From JAYZDF01 sp036337945 (GTDB lineage: Bacteria > Myxococcota > Kuafuiibacteriia > Kuafuiibacteriales > Kuafuiibacteriaceae), in NCBI GenBank assembly GCA_036337945.1, contig JAYZDF010000107.1:1-51450 (forward strand): 51,450 nt of DNA, given 5' to 3'. Made by a program: the position numbers and the translations under genes. Shown piece by piece: positions 7,501 through 16,146 of this stretch (the stretch's first letter is position 1; each line of letters opens with the position of its first letter). The notes beneath the pieces were generated by a model. It did no database searches. It saw nothing but the letters and a program-made list of their open reading frames with translations, and was not told where the DNA came from.

Positions 7501-10173
7501 ATGACTCAGCAGACTAAACCTAATGATCCCAATCAGTCTCTGCGACAAGATGTTCGCCTACTGGGCCGAATTCTCGGAGAGACGATAAAGTCTCAAGAGG
7601 GAGAGCGAACTTACCAGGTGATCGAACAGGTCCGTGCTTTAACGAAACAGGGGCGAAAAGATGAGCTCGATGCGGCGGAAGTGATTCAGTCGATGAAAGA
7701 GATTCTTGGAAATATGGAAATAGAGGAGGCCGTTCCCGTTGCCCGTTCGTTCTCTTTGTTTCTCACACTCGCCAATATTGCTGAGCAACATCATCGGATT
7801 CGACGTCGTAGAGAGTACTTACTTGACGAGGATAAACCTCCTCAGCGCGGCTCGATAAAAGAAGCCGTCTCAAGACTTCGAAAAGAAGGAAAAACAGATA
7901 CAGAGATTTTCGAAACGCTGTCTAAGGTGAATGTTGAGTTGGTACTGACTGCTCATCCGACAGAGGTGAAACGTCGTACTGTTGTGCAAAAATTGAACGA
8001 GATTGGTGAAATTTTACAGCATCGCGACTCGCCCTTGCTCACTGAAAACGAACGACTCGAAACAGAAGAGCAACTGAAGAGAATTTTACATGAAATCTGG
8101 TGCACCGATGAAATTAAGCGACGTAGGCCGACGCCCATGGAAGAGGCGCGTGGTGGCTTGGTTGTTATCGAGCAGAACCTTTGGGAAGTTCTGCCAAAGT
8201 TTCTTCGAGAAACAAGCAGTGACGTTGAAGAGGTACTAGGACGCGAATTGCCGATCGATTTTTGCCCGGTTCGTTTCGGATCTTGGATGGGAGGTGATCG
8301 TGACGGAAATCCTAACGTTACTGCACAAGTTACTCGAAGAGTGATAGCAAATGCGAGATGGTTAGCTGCGGAGTTATACTATCGCGAAATAGATCTGCTT
8401 CGCGCCGAACTCTCTATGGCAGACTGTAGTCCTGAACTCCGAGAAATTGTCGGTGATGCACCCGAACCCTATCGAGCTTTTTTGGCCGGCGTCCGTGCGA
8501 AGATGGGCTCAACTCGCGACTACTTTGCGAAAAAACTTGAAGGCGGAGAATTGCCTGAAGGCGAAATCTACGAATCCGAACATGAACTAAGAAACGACCT
8601 GATGGTTTGCTTTCGCTCGTTGCATGAAAAAAATTCAGGTCCCATTGCAAACGGGAGACTGTTGGATATCTTGCGCCGGTTGAGTTGTTTTGGTGTCAGT
8701 CTTGTCAAATTGGATTTTCGTCAGGAATCAGAGGCTCATACCAATGCTCTGTCTGCAATTACTCAGGCGCTCGGGCTTGGTACTTATGCAGAATGGTCTG
8801 AAGAGCAGAGAGTTGAATTCTTAATTGCCGAATTAGAAAACCCGAGACCACTTGTGCCGCACAACTTTTCAGCCACCGAAGACGTCATGGAAATATTGGA
8901 AACTTTTCGGGTAGCGGCTGAAAGTCATCCGGAGTCTTTGGGTGCATATGTGATCTCTATGGCGAAGAGACCTTCTGACGTACTCGCGGTTGCGCTTCTA
9001 CAGAAGGACGCAGGCGTAAGCCCGCCGATGAGAATTGTTCCTTTATTTGAGACGCGAGCGGATCTGGAATCTGCGTCAGACACGATGTCTACCTTATTAG
9101 CGATTGATTGGTACAGAGAGCAAATAAATGGTGCGCATGAGCTTATGCTCGGTTATTCTGATTCCGCAAAAGATGCAGGTCGTCTAAGTGCAGCCTGGGC
9201 TTTGTATACGGCCCAGGAATCTTTAGTGAAGGTATTCCAAGATCAGGAGATTCATCTCAGTCTCTTTCACGGACGCGGCGGAACGGTCGGGCGCGGAGGA
9301 GGTCCTACTCACCTAGCGATTCTGTCTCAGGCACCTGGCTCCGTGAATCATAAGCTTCGCGTTACAGAGCAAGGTGAAATGATTCAGGCAAAGTTTGGGC
9401 TACCCGGAATTGCGCACCGTACTTTGGAACTGTACACCACTGCAACGCTACAGGCGACGCTTTCTCCGCCAGCAGCTCCTAAAGACGACTGGAGAGCGAT
9501 GATGACTGAGATGTCAGATGTGGCCTGTTCACGATTTCGAGAAATGGTTCATCAGACACCAGGATTCGTATCTTACTTTAGGACGGTCACTCCCGAGCAA
9601 GAATTTGGGATGTTGAATATTGGTAGCCGTCCAGCCCGTAGAAAACCAGGAAACGATATCTCAAGTTTGAGGGCAATACCTTGGGTTTTCGCTTGGACCC
9701 AGATTCGTTTCATGTTGCCCGCATGGTTAGGTTTAGGAACGGCTTTGCAGCATCAAGTTGATGAGGGAAAATTATCCGAACTTCAGTCTATGTATAAAGA
9801 GTGGCCGTTCTTTCAGTCTACGTTAGACCTCATCGAAATGGTTTTTGCGAAAGCATCAAAACGAATTGCTCAACACTATGATGGTGCGCTTTCGAATCAT
9901 GATCAGACATCAATTGGTAACATTCTGCTCAGTGAGTTTGACGCGAGCAAACGGTTGCTTCTTGAGGTCATTGGCTCTGAGGAATTGCTACAAAATAATC
10001 CCGTGCTTCGTCGCTCCATTAACGTGCGAAATCCATATGTAGACCCTATCAATTTATTTCAGGTGGAACTATTGGCCCGTCTCAGAAATGAATCTGAAGA
10101 TAATGAACGCCTGCATCAGGCGCTGCTGCTTACAATAAACGGCATTGCGGCTGGCCTGAGAAACACCGGCTAA
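7501..10173 (+). CDS. ppc: Phosphoenolpyruvate carboxylase
   Basis: Carboxylates phosphoenolpyruvate with bicarbonate to oxaloacetate, refilling the citric acid cycle. The 890-residue length is normal for the bacterial enzyme. LTAHPTEVKRR (catalytic His about residue 152), FGSWMGGDRDGNPNVT, and the phosphate-binding loop LFHGRGGTVGRGGGP (about residues 588-602) are the family signatures; the C-terminal VRNPYVDPINLFQVELL precedes the usual TINGIAAGLRNTG ending. GAGAG precedes the ATG at normal spacing. It stands alone, divergent from the HAD/OPA pair and followed by a hairpin before a convergent small gene. Confidence 0.97.
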   Translation: MTQQTKPNDPNQSLRQDVRLLGRILGETIKSQEGERTYQVIEQVRALTKQGRKDELDAAEVIQSMKEILGNMEIEEAVPVARSFSLFLTLANIAEQHHRIRRRREYLLDEDKPPQRGSIKEAVSRLRKEGKTDTEIFETLSKVNVELVLTAHPTEVKRRTVVQKLNEIGEILQHRDSPLLTENERLETEEQLKRILHEIWCTDEIKRRRPTPMEEARGGLVVIEQNLWEVLPKFLRETSSDVEEVLGRELPIDFCPVRFGSWMGGDRDGNPNVTAQVTRRVIANARWLAAELYYREIDLLRAELSMADCSPELREIVGDAPEPYRAFLAGVRAKMGSTRDYFAKKLEGGELPEGEIYESEHELRNDLMVCFRSLHEKNSGPIANGRLLDILRRLSCFGVSLVKLDFRQESEAHTNALSAITQALGLGTYAEWSEEQRVEFLIAELENPRPLVPHNFSATEDVMEILETFRVAAESHPESLGAYVISMAKRPSDVLAVALLQKDAGVSPPMRIVPLFETRADLESASDTMSTLLAIDWYREQINGAHELMLGYSDSAKDAGRLSAAWALYTAQESLVKVFQDQEIHLSLFHGRGGTVGRGGGPTHLAILSQAPGSVNHKLRVTEQGEMIQAKFGLPGIAHRTLELYTTATLQATLSPPAAPKDDWRAMMTEMSDVACSRFREMVHQTPGFVSYFRTVTPEQEFGMLNIGSRPARRKPGNDISSLRAIPWVFAWTQIRFMLPAWLGLGTALQHQVDEGKLSELQSMYKEWPFFQSTLDLIEMVFAKASKRIAQHYDGALSNHDQTSIGNILLSEFDASKRLLLEVIGSEELLQNNPVLRRSINVRNPYVDPINLFQVELLARLRNESEDNERLHQALLLTINGIAAGLRNTG

Positions 10174-10197
10174 GAGAACGAATTTAAATGACCAGGG

Positions 10198-10223
10198 ATT
10201 ATGCTCTTGGCCCAGAGCATTTC
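10198..10223. terminator. Probable bidirectional terminator after ppc
   Basis: A perfect seven-base stem ATGCTCT/AGAGCAT with a six-base loop (TGGCCC) lies between ppc and the convergent small gene. Only a short T-run follows on the plus strand, so termination may be weak. Confidence 0.5.
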
Positions 10224-10228
10224 TGGCG

Positions 10229-10579
10229 TTATTGAGCTTTTTTGAAAGCCTGACGGAGCAGGGTGACGCCCAAGGCGATGCCGGCTACGGGAAGAGCAAC
10301 ACCGGTCGCTCCAACAGCTACCCAAAGTCCCACATTAGGGACACCCATCACTGAAGTGATCGCAAGAAGTGCACCGCCGCCATTGATCGCGGTCGCGGAG
10401 AGTAAACCTGAGCCAGCAATACTCACAACTCCCGCTCCCGTCATTGCGGCTCGCTCCGCTTTCGTCGGTGCGCCATTGAAATGGACGGATTCAGAAGGTC
10501 GATTTTCATTGGCCGCGTTGAGTGATGCATCAACCATCGAAGGCGGACATTGTGGCTTACTTCTGATAGTCCGAGGCAT
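10229..10579 (-). CDS. Small Gly/Ala-rich membrane-inserting protein of unknown function
   Basis: A protein of about 116 residues if the ATG at 10579 is the start; an in-frame TTG at 10666 would add 29 residues. A polar first half (about residues 1-45) is followed by a long Gly/Ala/Val-rich hydrophobic stretch with two likely membrane helices, around GAGVVSIAGSGLL and WVAVGATGVALPVAGIALG, and a basic tail QAFKKAQ. It is convergent with ppc and divergent from an unknown gene. The glycine-rich helical hairpin recalls holin-like, pore-forming or type VI effector transmembrane regions, but I recognise no family. Reading-frame quality is reasonable, but a frame also runs on the opposite strand here, so coding strand is not certain. 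Confidence 0.5.
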   Translation of the reverse strand: MPRTIRSKPQCPPSMVDASLNAANENRPSESVHFNGAPTKAERAAMTGAGVVSIAGSGLLSATAINGGGALLAITSVMGVPNVGLWVAVGATGVALPVAGIALGVTLLRQAFKKAQ

Positions 10580-10712
10580 GACCAGTTTATCGTCCTGTCT
10601 ACGCGATAGTTGCGCACAATGTAGGATACGTTTATCGGATTTTATGAAATAACCATGATATATCAAGGGTTTTGCGTAGTCTGTTTGGCCCCTAAGCCTC
10701 TGAAAAGCTTGT

Positions 10713-10718
10713 TATAAT
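10713..10718 (+). promoter_or_regulatory. -10 box (TATAAT) directly before the GTG start at 10727
   Basis: A perfect TATAAT ends eight bases before the GTG codon. No good -35 box sits at 16-18 bases; TTGGCC at 10685 has a 22-base spacer. Transcription would begin at or next to the start codon, so the mRNA may be leaderless. Confidence 0.45.
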
Positions 10719-10726
10719 GTGACTCT

Positions 10727-11275
10727 GTGAAGTCGCATCCGAGTGGATTGAAAATTATCGAAGGCGGTCGACGTGATTCGGTAGAATTGAAAGGAAAAAC
10801 GATTCATCTGGTCAAGGAGCGCCCTGCGGAACGCCACTTTGATTTAAATATCGTCGAGGATGACACGTTTCGCGTGTTCAGTGCACCGACTCAGCTCGAA
10901 GTAAAAGCACAGCATCCGGTACAAGTGATGACTGGACTTCTTTATGCCGAACCTTTGCAACTAGGCACGATCAAAATAACTAAGCGCGTTGGGCCTAGAA
11001 CAGCAGTCGCGATTGTCTACGATAGTAATCTTGAAGATGTCACCACCATAGAATGTCTGAGCCAGACATGGTGCAAATTGTGGGAGCTTACGCGAGAGTT
11101 TTCCGCGAAGACGGTTTATGTCCCTTTACTTGGTGCCATGCATTCAAGTCTTCCCGCTGAGGAACTTCTAACTGCATTTGTATCCAACCTTCCTGAAGAC
11201 GGAAGAGAAGAGATTTGGTTACAGTTATCTGACGAATTCAAAAGAGCTTTGACCGAGTTACTAGAGAATACTTAG
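10727..11275 (+). CDS. Hypothetical protein
   Basis: A soluble 182-residue protein with no signal peptide, membrane helix or domain that I recognise. It alternates predicted strands and helices; RTAVAIVYDSN and VYVPLLGAMHSSLP, followed by a helix, are mildly reminiscent of macro-like folds where a strand is followed by a Gly-containing phosphate loop, but this is too weak for a call. The start is GTG, with a TATAAT box just upstream and no Shine-Dalgarno sequence. Its stop codon overlaps the stop of the convergent YugP-like protease gene. Confidence 0.6.
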   Translation: MKSHPSGLKIIEGGRRDSVELKGKTIHLVKERPAERHFDLNIVEDDTFRVFSAPTQLEVKAQHPVQVMTGLLYAEPLQLGTIKITKRVGPRTAVAIVYDSNLEDVTTIECLSQTWCKLWELTREFSAKTVYVPLLGAMHSSLPAEELLTAFVSNLPEDGREEIWLQLSDEFKRALTELLENT

Positions 11276-11970
11276 TCGTCTTGCCCGCCAATCAAGCCCG
11301 CTCGAGCGGCCCAATAAATGAGTTGGAGAATCGCACCTACAGCAGCCGCTAAATATGTTGCTGCGGCTGCTGTTAATACCTGCCTTACGCCGGTCATTTC
11401 GTGAGGAGCGATGACTGATGTCGAGGCCAGGGCGGCGGTTGCTCGTCTTGATGCATCAATTTCCACCGGCAATGTTACTAATGTAAAAACGACAAAGGCG
11501 GCAAACAATCCAACCCCGAGTTTGGCAAGACCAGTCATGCCAAGCATTACGCCAATCATGACGAACCACACCCCCGCGGAGGTTCCAAGATTTGCAATCG
11601 GAACCATTGTTTGCCGAAAAGACATTGGGGCATAGCCATCGGCGTGTTGTACGGCGTGTCCAACTTCGTGCGCCGCAATACCCGCTGCTGCAACTGAACG
11701 ACCATGGTAGTTATCTGGGCTTAGCCGCAATGTTTTATCACGAGGGTCGTAATGGTCGCCCATGAAGTTTCGAGTTTCCTCTATTCGGACACCTCGAATG
11801 CCTTTCGTATCAAGAATCAATTGAGCGACATCCTTGCCCGTTAAACCTCTTCCGGTGGGTACTTGCGACCATTTCTTGACGGCTGACTTGACCCACATTT
11901 GCGCACCGAAACTCAAGATAAACCCAGCTCCGATAACTAACATGTACAGAGGATCCATAAACATAAACAT
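11272..11970 (-). CDS. YugP-like membrane zinc metallopeptidase
   Basis: A 232-residue integral membrane protease of the YugP family (Zn_peptidase_2). The N-terminus FMDPLYMLVIGAGFILSF is a membrane segment; the cytoplasmic part holds GLTGKDVAQLIL, the DHYDPRDKTLRLS strand and the zinc motif AAHEVGHAVQHADGY (HExxH); three further hydrophobic helices follow, and LPVEIDASRRA carries the expected third ligand Glu. The natural substrate is not known for the family; a role in membrane-protein quality control is usually assumed. AGGAG lies nine bases before the ATG, which fixes the start. It stands alone on this strand. Confidence 0.9.
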   Translation of the reverse strand: MFMFMDPLYMLVIGAGFILSFGAQMWVKSAVKKWSQVPTGRGLTGKDVAQLILDTKGIRGVRIEETRNFMGDHYDPRDKTLRLSPDNYHGRSVAAAGIAAHEVGHAVQHADGYAPMSFRQTMVPIANLGTSAGVWFVMIGVMLGMTGLAKLGVGLFAAFVVFTLVTLPVEIDASRRATAALASTSVIAPHEMTGVRQVLTAAAATYLAAAVGAILQLIYWAARAGLIGGQDD

Positions 11971-12237
11971 TGACAGTACTCTCCTAATCCTTGCTTAGGC
12001 ACGGTTTCGCGACCGGCAAGCAAGTTTCTCAAACTAGTACGACGTTACTTGGCAAAATATTCCCAAAAGTTCGGTAAAAACTTGGACTTAGTCGAACAAA
12101 CCCACAGTCTCACCCGGAAAAAGCATTCCTGACCATTGTTGAGTCTAGACCTCGAAGTAAATTATCCTTTGGCTTTTTGAATAGATTGATTCTCCGCGCG
12201 TTGCCATTTTGAACAGCCGTGCTCAGCGATTCCTCGA

Positions 12238-12897
12238 TCAGATTTCTATAAGATACTCTTCGCGCTCTTTTCTTTTTATTGCTGGTACGGTGCAGTTCTC
12301 AGCTGGATAGCCGACAGGGATCAAAAGATATGCTCTTTCATTTTCTGGACGGCGAAGGATTTCGTGAAGAAATTTCATGGGACTAGGAGTATGAGTTAGC
12401 GTTGCCAATCCTGCATTGTGTAAGGCCGCTAGAAGTAGGCCGGATGCAATACCGACTGATTCATTCACATAGTAATGTTGATCTGTTCGATTCTGTCCAT
12501 GCCGCTGGGCAAAGATCACGATGAGAGCTGGTGCCTGTTCAAGGCATTCTTTGTTTTCGTTTGTATCAAAAGGTTTCAGGTCGTTTAGCCATCTTTCCGA
12601 TGCACGAGATTCATAAAACTCCCTTTCCTCTTTTTCCGCTCCTATTCGAATCTTCTTCTTAACCTCGGCATCTGTAACGAGAACAAAACTCCAAGGTTGC
12701 TTATTCGCACCAGAAGGCGCTTGAGCGGCCGTTTCAATACACGTTCTGACCACAGCAAGAGGAATGTTCTCTTTACTGAAATGTCGAACGGAGCGTCTTT
12801 TTTTCTGAACAGCGAGAAATTCCTCCGCTGCTTGATTCATTTCAGATTTAGATTTTCTTCGGAAGTCCAGAGAGACCATTGGCGCTGATATTGCCAT
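12238..12897 (-). CDS. Nitroreductase-family flavoprotein, iodotyrosine-deiodinase-like
   Basis: An FMN-dependent nitroreductase-fold enzyme of 219 residues. RRSVRHFS binds the FMN phosphate, and APSGANKQPW is the family signature. The C-terminal LLIPVGYPAENCTVPAIKRK matches the wording of iodotyrosine deiodinase (IYD). In mammalian IYD a Glu, a Tyr four residues on and a Lys 21 further on clamp the halotyrosine zwitterion; here Glu91, Tyr95 and Lys116 have exactly those spacings. The likely reaction is reductive dehalogenation of halotyrosine, but the substrate is inferred. It follows the DUF1795 operon on the same strand after 37 bases and may be read with it. No clear ribosome-binding site; internal Mets at residues 7 and 20 are alternative starts. 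Confidence 0.85.
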   Translation of the reverse strand: MAISAPMVSLDFRRKSKSEMNQAAEEFLAVQKKRRSVRHFSKENIPLAVVRTCIETAAQAPSGANKQPWSFVLVTDAEVKKKIRIGAEKEEREFYESRASERWLNDLKPFDTNENKECLEQAPALIVIFAQRHGQNRTDQHYYVNESVGIASGLLLAALHNAGLATLTHTPSPMKFLHEILRRPENERAYLLIPVGYPAENCTVPAIKRKEREEYLIEI

Positions 12898-12934
12898 GTA
12901 GCGATACTAACGTTGCCGCGCTAAAAATCCAGGG

Positions 12935-13399
12935 TCATACAGCAATAGAACTTGAAATTTTGGAGATATATTCTCTCATATTGCGCTGGTTTGCTTGGCT
13001 TCCTGAGGAAGATCCGCAGACAACGACAACTTTCGCCGGTGTATGGATGAAAACGTAGCTTTGAGTAACGGTACCGTCTTCATGCTCTAAGGTAATTTCA
13101 AGTTGATACGCCTCGTGGCCGGTTTCTACGTCCAACGAACCCTGTCGAATGATCTCAGATTTTTGGTGCGAAGCTCGTATGATTGCGGCTTGATGTTCGG
13201 CGTACAAGGCAAGTGGAACAGGCGGGTCCATAAGAGCACGTCGGCCGACCGTAATCATCGTAGCTCCTGAACTCACCGAGTTGACAGCAAGCAGGCCCTC
13301 AAATTTTTCTTTTGAGCGATGGACGAGTGTTATGGTCGTGGTGTCGTTGAAGTTGTCTGGAATATTTAGCGATATGCCACCGTACGTCTTTCGAGGCAC
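12935..13399 (-). CDS. DUF1795/DcrB-family protein, possible EagR-type chaperone (second copy)
   Basis: A 154-residue soluble protein with the DUF1795/DcrB pattern: YGGISLNIPDNFNDTT at the start, a central strand ATMITVGRRAL, then a helix, the pair EAYQLEITLEHEDG and TQSYVFI, and a final helix ending in KISSSIAV. In type VI secretion, DUF1795 (EagR) proteins act as chaperones that shield the transmembrane helices of effectors; DcrB proteins elsewhere are periplasmic, but no signal peptide is present here. GTG start, AAGGA ten bases upstream. It begins two bases after the stop of the hydrophobic-tailed gene, a translationally coupled arrangement. The chaperone role is inferred from fold and context. 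Confidence 0.72.
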   Translation of the reverse strand: MPRKTYGGISLNIPDNFNDTTTITLVHRSKEKFEGLLAVNSVSSGATMITVGRRALMDPPVPLALYAEHQAAIIRASHQKSEIIRQGSLDVETGHEAYQLEITLEHEDGTVTQSYVFIHTPAKVVVVCGSSSGSQANQRNMREYISKISSSIAV

Positions 13400-13401
13400 G
13401 G

Positions 13402-14577
13402 TTAGTATATCCTTTCGTCTCGATTTATCGTGATTCCCATTGCATGGTAAATCGGTCTTCGATCGAGGTGTAAATGTTTTCCTATAACGTCTGCGACATT
13501 GCAGACGGTCACGACACCAGCTGCGCCAAGGGCAACGTGAATTGTGTGCGGATCGAAAAGCGTTCCCACGCCTAAGCTTGCTCCTACGCCGGTGAGCATC
13601 AGTAGTTCTTGAGAGATGCCCGCCTTATTATTTTTTTGGTACTTCTTGATATCTTCAAGCTTTCTATACGAAGTGACGAAGTCTCTACCGAAACTTGAAC
13701 GAAATGTTTCTACAGTCGCATTTATCGCGTCAGCCCAGAAGCCAACAGTGGCTTTATGAAGAGAGTTATTCACGCTTCTTACAGCAATAACTTCACCGCT
13801 ATCTTGATACCTTCCGCTTTTTCCTAGTTGTACTCTCATTTTCGGTTTCGCGAGTAAGGGCTTGTCGATAGTTGGTAGTACGTACAACTGGGAGTTTTGA
13901 TCTTTAAAATAGATAAGGTCGTAACCTGTCTCGTTGAACCTTTCGTTAAAATCTTTGATCGTTTCAGGATCATCTGGGTTGCCAGGTAATGGATAGGCTT
14001 CTTTAAATTCGACGCCATTTATCGTGACATCCGGATGAACTACGAGGTTTCCTTTTCCCGTTTGCATGAACCATTCAAGTTTGCTGAGGTGCTTATCACA
14101 AATCAGTGATGCATTATCGCAAGCTGGGATTGAGTTATTTGCGAGGGCTTCTTTTGCCTGATTAAGTTCTGTTAGATTTAGGTCGTTTTCGGAACGCCCG
14201 AATGCCTTTGCGACGGCCTGAGCTGCCTTTCGGGTGTCTGGGTCTCTAATGCAATCGATGTGAAGACTCGTACAAAATGGTTTTCCAGTGAGAGACCGTT
14301 GCCGTTGTAAGTTACCATCGAGTTCTCTCAACGCGTCGATGAAGTCAGTGCGAGACATGCCATGCTTTTCAAGGAGCCCGTCTGAAAAAAGGTCGCGTTG
14401 TTTGTGTAGTGCTGTGCGAACGTCGTTGTACGAAATCTTGCGGTCATTCTTTTGACCGATATTCTGGTCGATGATTGCGGCCGCTTTACGAAGGTGTCCC
14501 TCGGGTGCATCCTGAAGTGAATGCAGCTTATTTCCTAGAAACGAAGTTCGTTGTACTTGTGGCTTACTGATTGGCAT
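13402..14577 (-). CDS. Unknown protein between two DUF1795 genes, candidate secreted effector
   Basis: A 391-residue protein I cannot assign to a family. The first 110 residues are polar and helical with basic patches; the middle (about 100-170) contains five Cys, including CTSLHIDC and PACDNASLIC; a strand-rich section follows (NLVVHPDVTINGVEF, YDLIYFKD, LYVLPTIDKP). The last 70 residues contain a hydrophobic helical hairpin, about LLMLTGVGASLGVGTLF and IHVALGAAGVVTVC. There is no signal peptide. It lies four and two bases from its DUF1795 neighbours, so all three are one operon. A cytoplasmic protein with buried membrane helices next to DUF1795 chaperones fits a type VI secretion cargo, though EagR clients usually carry the helices near the N-terminus. 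AGGAAG precedes the ATG. Confidence 0.7.
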   Translation of the reverse strand: MPISKPQVQRTSFLGNKLHSLQDAPEGHLRKAAAIIDQNIGQKNDRKISYNDVRTALHKQRDLFSDGLLEKHGMSRTDFIDALRELDGNLQRQRSLTGKPFCTSLHIDCIRDPDTRKAAQAVAKAFGRSENDLNLTELNQAKEALANNSIPACDNASLICDKHLSKLEWFMQTGKGNLVVHPDVTINGVEFKEAYPLPGNPDDPETIKDFNERFNETGYDLIYFKDQNSQLYVLPTIDKPLLAKPKMRVQLGKSGRYQDSGEVIAVRSVNNSLHKATVGFWADAINATVETFRSSFGRDFVTSYRKLEDIKKYQKNNKAGISQELLMLTGVGASLGVGTLFDPHTIHVALGAAGVVTVCNVADVIGKHLHLDRRPIYHAMGITINRDERIY

Positions 14578-14581
14578 TGTC

Positions 14582-15046
14582 TCAACTTCCTAATGTTCCC
14601 TTTGAACTGACCTCGCTTCTGGCTAAGTCGATGCTACTCACGATTTCTTCGAAAACTGGTCCCCATTGCTTTTGCGCATTACGGGTCGTTGCCGAACCAG
14701 TGAGAATGTAGATCCATGACTCACGGGTAAATGCGCATTGGATTTGCCAGAGGCTTCCGACTGGAGACTCTGTGTACCACTCGGCTGTTCGTGCTTCGAT
14801 TTCCAATGATGTGACTGGAATATTTGGTCTCCGAGTTCGCTGTATGACCCCCTCCGAAACGCTGGGGTAAATCAGCTCGTCGAGATTGATTGAAGCTTCT
14901 TGAAGACGGCGCTGAACCAGGGTCAGAGAAAACGCTTGGGTATACTCATCCTGAGAAGAAGGCACTGACCAAGTCGAAACTGTAGCGTCTTCCCATTCCG
15001 GGGCGACTGGGATACTGGTTTCTCCGTATTTTGTCGTTTGCCACAC
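14582..15046 (-). CDS. DUF1795/DcrB-family protein, possible EagR-type chaperone (first copy)
   Basis: Also 154 residues and of the same DUF1795/DcrB fold as the third gene of this operon, but with low identity to it: YGETSIPVAPEWEDATV opens the domain, FSLTLVQRRL gives the central strand, and WQIQCAFTRESWIYILTG plus FEEIVSSIDLARSEV close it. No signal peptide is present. The start is GTG with AAGGG upstream. It is the first gene of the three-gene unit and diverges from a radical SAM gene. The two copies probably form different chaperone specificities, or a heteromer, for the protein encoded between them; this is inference from gene order. Confidence 0.7.
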   Translation of the reverse strand: MWQTTKYGETSIPVAPEWEDATVSTWSVPSSQDEYTQAFSLTLVQRRLQEASINLDELIYPSVSEGVIQRTRRPNIPVTSLEIEARTAEWYTESPVGSLWQIQCAFTRESWIYILTGSATTRNAQKQWGPVFEEIVSSIDLARSEVSSKGTLGS

Positions 15047-15191
15047 AGTGTTTAACCCTTTTGATGCAGGTGCGTCTATGTAGGATATCGGCAGAAACCT
15101 GAATGCGTTGTGTGAAGATCGAAGCTTTTATTACGGGCTTCCCTTGAACTGGTATTGCTCCGCAGAGTTATGACAAATTGCTCAAGCCGAA

Positions 15192-16079
15192 ATGGATGCT
15201 TTGCGGAAATTGCAACTGGAATTGGTCAACTATTGCAACTATCGCTGTCCGCTTTGTCGGACTCTTCGCAAAGACGATGTGCGAAGGAGGAAGCTCGAAC
15301 TTTTCGAGTTGAAAAAAGTGGTCCAGTCGCTTCCCGAAAGACTCGAAAACATTGCTCTTTATGGGACTCGAGGGGAGCCTTTTTTGCATCCTCAACTCGA
15401 AGCAGCCACGGAGTTACTGAAACAAAAGACAGGTGCCTTTATCGACATCTCCACCAATGGAAGCTTGGTGGACCAAACGCGAGCACGCCGAATTTTAGAC
15501 GCTGGGTTAGACCGTATAATATTCGCAATTGATGGACTTTCTGAAGTCTCATACCAGTCCTATCGAGTCGGGGGGACGCTCGAGGAAGTAGTCAATAATC
15601 TGAGGTACCTGTGTGTGCTCAAAAAAAAAGGGGGATACAAGACGAAAATCATCGCGCAATGGATCCCAATGAAGACCAATGAAAAAGAGCAGGACCAACT
15701 TGAGTCCATGGCCCGTGATTGGGGCGTCGATGAAGTTCGAATAAAGCACTCGCACAGCGTTCAGAGGAGTTCGTTGTTCAGAACTAAAGGCATTGGTAGT
15801 CAGCGCGCAAACTCTGGCATTATAAGCTGTTCTTTCGGCCTTGATAAGCTCTACATTGACCCAAACGCTGATTGTTATCCTTGCTGTTACGCAGAGGGGA
15901 GGCCGGATCTGCACTTAGGCAACGCGCTTGAGCAACCGATAGAAAAAATTTGGTTTTCGAGGCAGGCCGTCGCCATCCGAACAGCGCTCCGAGCGCACGA
16001 GAAATATCACCCGTTTTGCGTCGACACCTGTAAACACCGGAGTCCGAGAAAAAAACAAAGACTCAGAATTGTCACATAA
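15192..16079 (+). CDS. Radical SAM / SPASM-domain protein
   Basis: The N-terminal CxxxCxxC cluster (Cys15, Cys19, Cys22 in NYCNYRCPLC) binds the [4Fe-4S] cluster that cleaves S-adenosylmethionine. YGTRGEPFLHP is the GGEP-like motif, and DISTNGS follows. The C-terminal Cys residues (about 213, 228, 231, 232, 276, 280; CYPCCY and CVDTC) form a SPASM or twitch auxiliary-cluster site, so it likely modifies a peptide or small substrate. The length of 295 is short for a full SPASM maturase. No precursor peptide is evident next to it. The ATG lacks a clear ribosome-binding site. It ends 118 bases before glnII. Confidence 0.85.
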   Translation: MDALRKLQLELVNYCNYRCPLCRTLRKDDVRRRKLELFELKKVVQSLPERLENIALYGTRGEPFLHPQLEAATELLKQKTGAFIDISTNGSLVDQTRARRILDAGLDRIIFAIDGLSEVSYQSYRVGGTLEEVVNNLRYLCVLKKKGGYKTKIIAQWIPMKTNEKEQDQLESMARDWGVDEVRIKHSHSVQRSSLFRTKGIGSQRANSGIISCSFGLDKLYIDPNADCYPCCYAEGRPDLHLGNALEQPIEKIWFSRQAVAIRTALRAHEKYHPFCVDTCKHRSPRKKQRLRIVT

Positions 16080-16146
16080 GTATTCGGAAATTCCCGCCAG
16101 AATTTTCCTGTCCTGGAATCCGAGCGGAAAAAACATCAAACCACAG

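Noticed and set aside
4181..15046. A prophage remnant, because of the lysin-like protein and small hydrophobic genes
   Set aside because: No integrase, capsid, tail or attachment repeats; PEP carboxylase and transporter genes of ordinary composition lie between.
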